A DNA stretch of 64,000 bases from Helopsaltes ochotensis (lineage: Eukaryota; Chordata; Aves; Passeriformes; Locustellidae), in NCBI GenBank assembly GCA_013400155.1, contig VXBM01000674.1:164460-228459 (forward strand), read 5' to 3'. Positions 40,001-52,000 of the stretch are shown here, piece by piece (positions within the stretch are counted from its first letter, which is position 1; every line of letters begins with the position of its first letter). A model generated the notes under the pieces. That model was not told the origin of the DNA, did not search any database, and worked only from the letters and a program-made list of their open reading frames with translations. The translations under genes were made by a program, and so were the position numbers.

Positions 40001-43000
40001 ACTTGTTTAGTCGTCAGAAGGGAAGCTTCAGCTTAGAAAAAATAAATGTTTTTTCTTTCTAGGGAAAGGAAAAAACATAAAACAGCATCTTACGTTTTCT
40101 GTTTTAACCTGCCTCCATCGGTGTCAGTTTGCTGTGTCTGCATTTTGTCTTCATCATCAGACTGTGCTGCATCATTACTAGGAAATACAGAAGTGACTAT
40201 TTAATGGGATATCATAATGAATCTAAATTGAGTGAAACGTTAGTAAAGTAGGCTCTGCATTTTAGGATCCATCTTTATTCCTCTATGTAACACACTGGAA
40301 AAATACGGACATTATTTTAACCAGATAATAAATAGGCTTTTCAATTCTTAGGTGTCTCGATACTAAAGCTGCAGACATTTTGCAGGTGCCAAAGATATCT
40401 TATTCCCTGCCACAAATTTCCACCTTAAGCTTATAGTGACACTTTGAAAGCTAAGAGCAGACAAAACACATTAAATTACTAGGAACTGGTAACATGCCAC
40501 TTTGTTCTTGTATCTTGCTTTCCACAGATCAAATAAATTAATAGTTGTTAATTCTGAAATACAAGTTTTTCCACAAAAGAGTTCTAGAAGAGTGAGCTTT
40601 TCAATAAAACACCAATGCAAAAAACGTAGAAATTGTCTGATGTATAAATTAATGTAGGCCTTTGAAAGGAACATCTAGACATGATTTTCTGATCATTAAG
40701 CACATGTCTTTTTCTATCAAAGATTGCAAAAAGACTCCATTTTACATATTAGAAGGATCTAAAGCACTGTTAAGAACAGGTAAACCTCAAAGCAATCAAC
40801 TGTACCAATGACAACAGATCTTCAGAAGAACAGTCTCCCATGAAACACTGAAAAAGCTAAAGGAGGCGATGGCATGAAAAACATCCAGTACTTGAACATA
40901 AACTGTGTTTAATTCAGCATAGAAATGGTATTTAGTACATCAAAGGCTAACTGGAGATCAGTGGATCTTCAGATGCACTTGCTTGTCAAGTTCCAGCAGT
41001 ATCAGCAACTTCGAGTAAACTTGAGCAAAGTCAATAAGGAGCCTGGCTCATTGAGAACTGGGAATTAGCTCAGGTTAGTCAGACAGATGAACTGGGCCTC
41101 TTTTTACCTGCATATGAGCAGCCCGTTTCTGCAAAAACTCTGAGAGCAACAGCATCTTATGAGCTGAAAGCTCTCATGATTCATACCTGACATATTCTTT
41201 AGTTCTCCTCATGATATGCAAAGTCAGGGGATTAATGCCTGTTGGCAACTTTTCTTCTGCCAAACTCAGAGGTATTTCTTCACCTGTATCAAGGTTTTTT
41301 ATCATTACACTTGCTAGAATTTCCTATGGGAAAAAATAAGACGTGAAATGAAGAGAACTTGATTAGACTTGAAAACCTAGAGCAAAGCAGAAATCATCAA
41401 AACTTACAAATTACTTATTTTAATGGGAAATTCTGTAGCTCACTATATATTTGTTTTACAAAGACTAAGTTTAAATTAGTGTGTTAATGCAAACATTATC
41501 AACCACTATACAAAGATGTACAGTTACATATCACAAGCTTCAATTTCATAAATCAAAACTGCAGCTATAGAGACATCAACCACTCCCTGACACCTTTCAT
41601 GCAAATATCACACATATGTAATTAAAAGACATTGCAGTCTTCCCCCTTCCTACTCCAGCTGCTGTATCGTAGGTTTAGCCAAAGGCAAACTTAACATGCA
41701 GAGAGGAAAGGAATTCAGAACTGACTAGCACCACAAAGGAAAAGGTTTATATGGAGTATCTCATGAATGCTTACACAGATTCAGCAACAGTTAAAAAAAG
41801 CTATACAGTCATATACATGAATGAAAACTAAAAAAGCCAATAATCATCAGGATTACTGGAATTAACTGAATGAACTATTTTTTAGGATGAGGAAGAAAAT
41901 TTTCCTATTGCTGACCCTTTTAGACACACAACACAATGCCAGGTTTGCTGGTGTTCCCTCCCCTGAAAATCCTTCGAGGTGTTTGCACAGCTACCAACAC
42001 AAACTTGACTGCATTTTAGGTCTGCTACAATTCACACCTCCAAAGGCCAATGCCACACATGACTCAGGGGACTGTGCCATCATTCCTATTTGCATTCCTG
42101 GTGACATAATGGAGTGGTTCAGAGAACATGGAGTGACCTGTGACTACAAAAATTCATTCAACAGACAAGGAAAGCAAACACAAAGGTATACCATGTACAG
42201 ACCACAGCCATTGATACCTCATCTGTGAGCTCTCTGCCAGAGTTAGACCTGGGTCTTTGTGGTCCAAGTATTTCATTTGCTGTTTGGCCGTCAGCTGCTT
42301 TCCCATTTTCCTGAAATTGTGCAGACAATTACATTATCTCGACTGCAGCACTGAAGCAATGGAAAATGTTACAGTTATCAAATGTACTACCATTTCCCAA
42401 TACCTGTGCAGTGACAATTTTATCTCCACTAGTTGCACTGGCCAAATCCAAGGAAGGCTGTGAATCTTTGGGCACACCCTCTGTCACTGAACTTGAAGTT
42501 AAAAGACCACCACCAGCTGTGAAGCTGTCTCGAGAAACTGCAAAGAGATTTATTAAAAAGAAGAGCGTAACACTTGCCATAGCCATCAAATCCTAACATC
42601 TGTTACAGGCCTGAACACCCTTTCTGACCAGTTTGGTATATTTTAATGATTAACTGCCACCAAATCTAACTTACAATGATGTATTTCATATACAGTTGGA
42701 AGTTCAGGGATGATTTCACACATAGGTCTCTTAAGCTTTATTAACTTATTTTTAATAACCATTTCCCCAGGACTATGTATTTTCATAAGACCTCAGTCCA
42801 CAAACTGATTTGCATTTCTATGCAAATACAGACCACGCACATATTTTATTTGAAGTAACTGTTTTTTAGTTATGTATTGATGAGTCAACTTATCCTTGCT
42901 ATATCTATAGCTATTTTAGTAGGAAGTCTTACTTTACAAGAAAGTCTATGAATGAGGAACACTTCTAAAGCAGAAGGGTATTTATTACTTCATTGTAATA

Positions 43001-46000
43001 AGCTAAGACTGTTGAAGGATTTTTTAACCTTCAACTAAACTAAAATCACAGGACTGAACGATCCTTCACTCAAAACACAAAAAGTAATAACCCATCTACA
43101 ACAGAATACTTGCCTTCTAGAACAGGTTTTTGCACTTCAAAATCGAGTTCACTCTTCTTCTTCCGGGGAGGTGGAGCTGGCCGTGCAGGGGGAGGGGGTC
43201 TTGGGGGAGGAACATTTGTGGGAGGTGGGGGCCGGGCTGGGACAGGCTTCTTTGTGCTCGCAACTATGTCAGGCTCTACAGTCAGCTGCCTTGGTGGCTT
43301 TGCTGGGGGCATTTCTTCTGTTGTAGAAAGGTCTTTGGTAGATAAATCTGAAGTCACTTTGTCTAAAGTATTTGCCTCTTTCTTGTCTGTTATGTCCTCT
43401 TTTTTTGATGTTTCTCCTTGTACTTCAGTTTCATCCATTTTATGCTCAGTTGCATTTGTTACTTTTGTTAGTTTATGAGATTCCTGTTGGTCAGAACTGA
43501 ACAAAAGCTTCCCAGACTCCAATTCAGCGTCCTTACACACACTCTGGCTCTCTGGTTCTCTCGTGTCTTCTGGTAATGGTATTTTAGCAGCTAGTACTTC
43601 TGGAATATCACTAATGATACCTGCTCCAGAAATCCAAGCACTTGCATCTGAAGTTGGAACAGCTAATTCATTTCCTCTAGAAGTTAAAGAATCATCCTCT
43701 AGTTGTTGGGCCTTCTGGCTTTCTTCTATAATACTGTCAATGATCTAGAGAAACAAAACAAAATCATTCTACCAGTCAGCAGCAGGTGTTTCCTGCATAC
43801 ACACACCAGTCAGCCTGCACAATACTCACAAGAACACTTCCACTGAAGTTGTTTTATATACAAAATGCATTTTGCTTTAAAAGGAGACCTGAACCTTGGA
43901 GCAGAAATGGGCATATTCAAAAGATAAAACAAACAGTCTTCTTTAATATACTTGGGAGAGACAGTTAGGAAACAAAAGGTGGTCACTCTTCAGAGTTCTC
44001 ATGTACTGCTAAATACGATCCTGTAAATTACACAAATAATTCAAAGCTGGTGAATACTAAATTTGTTTTAGGAACACTTAGTTTGATTTTTACCCCTTAG
44101 AGGAATATTCTTACTAACATTAACAACTAATTCTAACCTATGGTAGTTTCAGGATGAATATTGATCATCAAATGATTTAATATTTTTAGTGTGATGCTGG
44201 AAGCTCAAAGCAATATTTAACTAACCTCTTTTGAATCATCTTGTTTCATTTCTCGTACAAATGTTTCATTTCCAGCTTTGTGTAGTTTATTGTCCATATC
44301 CTACAGAAGAAAAAGTCACAAGACGATAGTATTAACTTCTTCACTAAGATGATCTAACAAAAACATAGCTCCAACAAATTAAATAGCATAAGGGACAAGA
44401 AATCTGCCACATTTTCACACATTACTGCGGTCAGATGTTTAAACAGTAATGCTCTGTACATGAGTAGTATTTCAGAGTCATGCACAGAAAGGCTGCACAC
44501 TATGCAACAAAAATAAGCAGTTGTATATGAGCAGCTGCAACCTCAACTAAAATCAAACTGAAAGCAGCATGATGTTTAGAGAAACAAACACATGCAATAA
44601 TCTGCAGCAAGGAAATTCCATATTAAAATATTTTTTCTTTTCTTTATAGCCTTTTAGGAAAGGACGCAAGAACTGTATAATAGCCACATATAGTAGAAAC
44701 TATTTAGAAATTTCCAAATTAAGGCAGCCAGCTCTATCAAGTGGTCACAAATATGCTTCTAAGGTTCTAACATGGAATCTTACATTCTACAATTATTCCT
44801 AGTGCACATTGTGTATTTTAGCCAACAGTAATCTTCATGCAGATCCTTCCAAAATCCAAATAAGCTGAACTGAAAATATTCTATTTGTGAGTAAACACTT
44901 TAAACAATTTCTGCAAAATTTTAGGTTCAGAACTATAAGTAGTTTATACCATAGGATGCTGCTTTAACTTCAGGTGATACAGACCAGTAAGAGTTCCATC
45001 ATATACCTTCTCTTCTGCATGAATTATTAGAATCCTAAAGAGCTTGGGTTAGGGAAAAAAGCAAAACTTTAAAGACCATCTAGCCCAATGAAAGGCCACA
45101 ACATCACATTGTCCACAAGCACATATATCAGCAATATCTGAACTGCAACCTGATGGAATCTTTGATATTGGAAGGGACCTGCAGAGATTCAGTGGCTCTC
45201 AAAGCAGAGCCAGCTAGAACAGGGTATTTCCAATAATTTGTCCTTGTTTTTTTATTTACAGTGACTGTCTAGTACAGATATTTAAGAATTTTCTCCTTAG
45301 ACTTTGTCTAGACTCTAAACAACCAAAGAGAACCTCTAGAGCATCCTAGTATACTATGTTTGAAACTCCTCCCTGCCCCAAACTCTTGCTGACATCCATA
45401 TTGGAGTTCTGACTTAAAGAAGTGGCATACTGTGCAAAGACAGCTGCAATTAAAGAAAATTCTTCCTCCCTCTCCACTCCCTCCTCCTCCTGCCACAAAG
45501 TGTTTCTACTCTAAATGCAAGCTCTGCTTTGCTTTATTATTAAAATCTATCTTCAAACGTATGATGACTTAAATACCTAAGTGTAATCAGTGCCTACAGA
45601 AGCCCATTATATTAATTTCTAATTCTGTTGACATTAAACTCACACACCTATTAAACTTTGGACTTAGGAAATACTTCTTACCCATTCCAAGACAAGCGAT
45701 ACCATTAGTCACACATTCACTGAACTGATATGATATCAAGTAGAGAAGCTACTACTTTTTCCACCTTCAGAAATTTAGCTTTGCACAAATGATTTAGGAA
45801 GATATTTCAAAAAATTAAAAAATCTAATGGCAACATAGAGAACTTCATAGCTAACAATTCATAAAGACATTGAAGTTCATTTTGAAGCTCATTGATTGCA
45901 CAGAGTTTAATGAGAATGATAAAACAACATTGCTTGAAAGGCTTACACATGTAATATTTAATTATTAAAAAGATATTAAGTAGAACATAAAATGGGGGTA

Positions 46001-49000
46001 AGGCCCTGTTGCCTAAGAGGTATAACAAGATACTGCATCACTGCTAAAATACTATTGATTCAGAGCAGAGTACTGCTGACAGCTCAGAAACACTGCTTCA
46101 ACTAGGATTTCCCAACATTTTGCCGACAAAACTACAAGCCTTCATTAGGCAGAAGTGTTGTGCAGCACCACCTTTGGCCCTTCTGGGACCAGGAAATAAG
46201 TGTTATTTGCACAAGATTCCAGCTCCTCACCTATTCACTGTGTGCTGGATTCAGCTGTGCTGTCACTATGCACAGAATACCAATTACCTGCGTGGGAAGT
46301 GGCAACGCTGTCTCATTAAGCCAAATATAGTGTTTTATCTTCACATAACCTAGAGGTGAGACTTCTGAAGCACAAACATTAAGATTTTTCTTATTTTGGA
46401 GACAGAAGAGAGCACAATCAACTATTTCATATAAATCAGGACCAAATCCCAGGTGTCTTGCTCACTACTCACAAATCAGTTGAAAGAAGGCAGTTTAGTA
46501 ATCATATACAGCTTAATTATATTGCACAAATAAAATGAGCTTCAAGACACTGTAACATACCCTAAATAAAAGGAAAGCTGGAATTTCAAGACAAGCACAA
46601 TTGCTACCTACAACAAGGAAAGTCTATAATTTCCTCTGTGTGCAGATGCCAGGGCACATCTACATTAAAATACATTAAGCGGAAATACTTAACCCTGTGT
46701 TCATCAACAAGTACTTGATTAATTTTAAGAAGACTCACCTTTACTACATGGGTTCCAACTTTTGTTGGTGACCTGTTAGAAGAAGATAGAGTTAGGTGGA
46801 GTTCAAAGACAGTAAGCTTTGTTTTAAACAGTCTATAACATAGCCTTCTTTGGCAGGAACTGTATACCTGATAATTTAGATGGGGAACAAAGTGAATGTT
46901 TTTCACATCACTTCTATACAAGTTCCCTACTCTGTACCAGACACAGATCTGCAGCTTCTACAAACTCTGAGAGCTTGTTGGCCGAATCTTCTAAAAATCA
47001 CCTTTCTAACACCCTTTTCTAATAAAAAGACATTACTCCAAGTACAATACTAAAATGCATTACAGGGAATTTAAAATCAGCATGTGTATGCCAAGCATTG
47101 GGTGGACATTAAAGAAACAAAACCTCTCAGAAAGCAGAAGCACTAACACTCCAGTACCCTGCAAATCAAGTGCCTGAATCCTGATCCTTAGAATTGGCAC
47201 TATCACAACCACTCTGCCCTTCAGACTCTGTAGCAAACCTAAGATCTTGTTTCTAATCAGAACATTTGGAATAAATAGAGACAAAACATTTTGTAACAGG
47301 AAGAACTGGTGTGCACTACTTTCCAAAATACACACTTTGAAACAGTGACTTTGCATTAGCAACCGCTCACACACCACCTCTTTTTACTAATTACATGAAA
47401 GAACAAGCTATCTTAGGGGAATGGCATCAAATAATTACTTCTTGTCAAGTCAATTCAATTAGTGGATGGTCAGCTCTTACTATATCCTGAACTTACATAT
47501 TCTACAAGACTTTCAGAATTCCAAAAGATATTTAAATATTGAGTCACACTGGTTACTCTGACTACAGAATCTTACTGATACATAAAGGAAAGGACTAGAG
47601 ATTTTTCCAGGTTTCTTCCACCCTGAATTGTTCTATGATTTCATCAGTTTGTCGGTCACACGCAGAGGCAAAGTTACAGATTAATTCCCTAAAAATTTGC
47701 TACCAAATGAACTGGACTGCACACATCCCAACTGACTACCAAGATTAGTGACACTCTGAACCCCAAGTATCACCTGGCACCAAGCAATACAGACAAATAC
47801 CAAGATCTCAGGCTCATTTGCCCCTCCTGCCTCCAAAATCGTTTTAAGGAACAATACTTCCTGAAAAAACCCACAACTATTTCCATGTGGTTTTTAAGAA
47901 TTTCAGCTCTTCTCTTTACCATCTGGAAGCATTTAATCACAAAAAGCAAAGATCCCATTTATACAGCAGAGCTAAGTAAGCAAGAAAGTATAATGGACTG
48001 CTGCATAAAAACTCTTATTGCAGCTAATTTTACATGTTACACTGAGATGCTTCTATCCAAATACTAACTTCAGGTGCACAATACCTGTAACACTGTTTTG
48101 AGGTATAATCCTCCTAAAAAGCTCTAACCACAATGTGCAGAAAGAGAAAAACTAATATTTTGACCAGAAAAACAAGAATATTTTTTGTCTCACAAAATAC
48201 ATTCTGGGAAAGGCTGCAGCCTGTGTGGGATTTCTGGTTACAGAAACATTTTCAGTTCCACTATCAACTCTTGAATTTCCTTAAGAGTGGCAGAAACATG
48301 TCACAGTTCACTGAATCCATGAGATGACTTTAACCATGAAATATATTTATAATTACAACATTAATGCCTAGGCTTCAGCCACGGTCCTATTTTACAAGAC
48401 ACTGCTTAGACTTAGCAACCTAAATAAGACAAATCCCTCAACTGCAAATAGAAATTTCAGTTTTCTACTGTGACACTTCCCACTAATTAGCCCCTCACTT
48501 CTAGTACACGCAACTCATTCCTACGCTGGTTACACAAAACAGGAGGTTCTGCTACGAACACTAGACGTTGCTATGTTTCAGACTTTTTTAGCTAATTAGT
48601 TTGTAGAAAATCTGCACTCAAACAAAACCAGATGTTACTTTCCACTCTCAGGCTACTCAGCTACCTTGGGAAAAAGCTGCTTGAGTGATAAGGGTTACAA
48701 AACTAGCAGGTGTAGAACATAACATCATGCTGATAGCTTGACACAACCCACACACACAATTAAGAAGAAGCTTTACCATGGAATTTACATACTTTTAAAA
48801 TACTGCAAAGCTTCGATAACATGTTTGGCAAAAAACCCACTTTCAGATCAGTTTGTAATACAGCCAGGTAAGTTCAGTGGCTTGCCTGACAGGACTTGAA
48901 CTGTGTGTCTGTCAGCACCATTGCTCCCTGAGCCGTGAGCAGTTATTGCTTATTTACACAGAGTCAGCCAGCTCAGTAACTAAAACCTTTTGTAGCTCAA

Positions 49001-52000
49001 CATGACTATGGAATGGTCTTGTCTTCCCAACCACCTGAACTTACAGCCTTTTCCATGCCCCAGTTTTACTTTAAGCCCATTAGTTCTCTGGATGCAGCAT
49101 ATGAAATCCTTGCATTTTTTAAAAAAGTATATACAGTGGCAAAAGTGTCTGAAAATATCTACATAAGATCAACCCAAAGATCAAATATTGATAGGGCTTT
49201 GAAAGATCAGGCAGCATGTTAAAACTGACATATGCCACAGAAAACATAAGGCAAAAACTAATCTTGTACAACCATTTACTAAAAAGTGTGATTTATAAAC
49301 TGACAGCAACGTATCTTCTAGACTGCATTTCACGTAACTTCTAAAATATCTTACACTTTTACACCAGTTTAACAAAGGAAGGCTTCAAGGTTATCTACAA
49401 AGATTAAACACAATTCAAAGATTATTCCATTTCACCTGCACAAACAGATGTCTGCAAGTCAAATAAAATCACAGATAAACTTTTTTTTAAATTGTTTATC
49501 CCATTCTCAAATTCATCCTGATAGTGACCAGACCACAGGAAGTTCCCATTACTATCAGGTAGCTCCAGCCTAGCACCTGTTTGAAGCGGGCCTCACATTT
49601 TCAACACGTTGTTGTTAACTTTTGCGACAGAAAACAAAACGTTCAGCCCTTCAAACAAAAAACAATGTGAATAATGGCCTTGGGCAAATCCCAAACCAAC
49701 AGTGCCTGCCTTCCTGTACATTGTTATACAACAGGTGTGCCAGCAAGCAGATGGGAAGAGGTTTGCAGTGCACACACCGCAGCTGTGCCCAGTACAGAAC
49801 ATACAGGTTCAACAGCCAGCCCAGGAACTGCACTCCCCGCTGTCCTGCACATGATGTTCCCTCTAACCTGTGCTGCCCTGGAAGCTTTAACTACTCCTGC
49901 TGCAGCTCTCCATGGCAGTCACACCTTCAAACCTACAGAGTCACTGCTGCAATGAATGCATGGTCTGGGCTGCCCTGGGGAAGCTCCTGTGTGGGAGCTT
50001 CAGCAAACTCTGAGTGCATAAATGCATCTGCAGCACTGAACACAACCAACACTTCACATTCCATCTATTTCATGCCACAATTACCTTTGCATGTTGCCTA
50101 AAATACTCTCACACACACAAAAGTTGTATTAAGCATCTCCCACATCAGTGGGGCACAGCTTAACTATACCTGTCTTCCTACACAGAGAAACACTAGATTC
50201 TTCAGGAAAAGCATCAAGGCAACTTATAAAAGACAGGACTACTAAAGTTACAAGTCAAGAATTTAAAAAGTACCAAAGAACATTTCTCATTACCTACACC
50301 ATCTCTTTCATTTGGTTTCTCATAACAATTTTTAGGATACAAGTGCACTAGGAACAAACTTGCCCCTCCCACTGTTAGGCATATTAAGTCCAAACTATTA
50401 GGTTTGGCAGTTCTTGATTTCAGAGTAGGTGGATCACTTTTCCTATAAATAAAATATAGAGGGTCTGTCACGTGCCTGCATCTAACCAAGTATGCCTTAC
50501 TTCATACTTTGCTTCTCTCAACACTGATATCCTCCTGAATGGGACTGTTCAGGCCTCTACATTTCAGCATCTTTTCCTAAATTATTGCACAGTTATAGTG
50601 CTTTTAAAGCAAGTGACAGAGGTTAAATAGGGACATCTTCCATCACACTACCTCTCCCTTTTCTCTCTGGACTTAGTTATCGAACAGATGGACACTCTCC
50701 ACATGTCTAGTCAAAAGCAGAATTACAAGTAAAAGGCAAGATCTAGAGCAGAAGGGAAGCACAAAGGCCTTGCCAGGGGGGATACAGTAGTCTCAAAACA
50801 TCTCCAAACACACCTCACCTTAGAGAAGTCATCACCCCAGGAGCGCTACCCCAGGAACACTACCTCAGACCATTCTAACCTGAAAGAAGCACTTCGCATC
50901 AGGTTCTGTAATTTCTGCTAATTAGTTCCTAAAAAGCACCAGTTAGAGATGTACTCGAGGATGAGGATATGGCGCTTTCCTTGAGAGGGACTCAAGCATC
51001 AGTAATTTAATGACCTAACAGTGGGAATTGGGAGTCTATATCCAACCTGAAAACTCCACTCTTACAGACCAAACAATTAATAAAACAAATAAACAGCAAA
51101 GAAGTCAGCAAGATGACGTGAACACTTGGCACCACTTTCGGAGTTTCACTATCAGCAACTATTAAAACTTTCCTGCATAGAACAAAGGCCAGGGAGGGAG
51201 GAAGCTACCTCATATTTTTAATTAGGGCAAATATATCTACACTGTTTTGCTGCAAACTCTTGCAACCAAAAAGGATTCCCAACTGATTTCACTGATCATC
51301 AGAATGCAGGAGGAAATATCTGAAACTGTAGAGGGCAACATGTACTTGTTTTCAGTTGCCTGGCCTACAAAAAGAAGGTTTTGATTTTTTTTTTTTTGTG
51401 GTCCCAACTCAACATCATTACATGTGCAAAATTATATACCAGCCTGCTTCCTAGAAATGTTCAATGCATGTGTGAAATTAGCTTTTATGAAATCTCAAAG
51501 CTTATTTTGAGAAAATACTGTCCAAATACTGTTATATTCAACAACAGACCGAATTACAGATCAGTAGCTGTATTGTAAATTAAGCTCACAGACGTCACCT
51601 CTTTACTTGACTCAGGCTCAGAGAATTCTATTGACTGGAGTCAATGATGCATTGATACAGGTTATGGAAGAGCAAATTCCATAGAACAGAGAAATTAAAA
51701 GTCTCTTTTACTTCAATTTCTAGTGAGTGACTTTGTGCTTAGATAAAGTTGGTGGAAACCTGCAAAGCCAGGACACGTGGCATTAGCTGTATCAGGCAAA
51801 AAGGTGGATGTGCAGTTGGGCAAATTTAATAGCTCACTTCTCCCAAACAGTCTGTTCCCCCTTTCCTGTCTGTGGCCTCTGGGCACACTAATCCCTCATC
51901 TTCACCCTCTCCTGTTCCAAACCTGAAAGGTTCCACCTCCTTTAACTTATTGAACAGTTTTTGCTGCTTCTAGTTTTCTGCTGTATATTTTGAGTTAATG

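Larger units (their letters stand above)
31031..46738 (-). other. WDR44 introns 2 to 19
   Basis: Between the listed exons lie eighteen introns from about 90 bp (intron 6 side of 42310-42404) to about 2.4 kb (intron 2). Apart from the CR1 pieces in intron 2 they show AT-rich unique sequence. I saw no additional exon-like segment that keeps phase with both neighbours. Confidence 0.7.

Noticed and set aside
43070..43113. In-frame read-through of WDR44 exon 4 past VLE to a stop
   Set aside because: It could be a retained-intron product, but the GC donor restores exact phase with exon 5 and the human protein continues, so the extension is treated as intronic.
43110..43478. Glycine-rich plus-strand open frame of 122 codons
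   Set aside because: It is the antisense shadow of the WDR44 proline-rich exon 4; proline codons read as glycine codons on the opposite strand.
49622..50101. 159-codon cysteine-rich plus-strand open frame in WDR44 intron 1
   Set aside because: The cysteine spacing does not match any family I know, and overlapping frames on both strands suggest chance.
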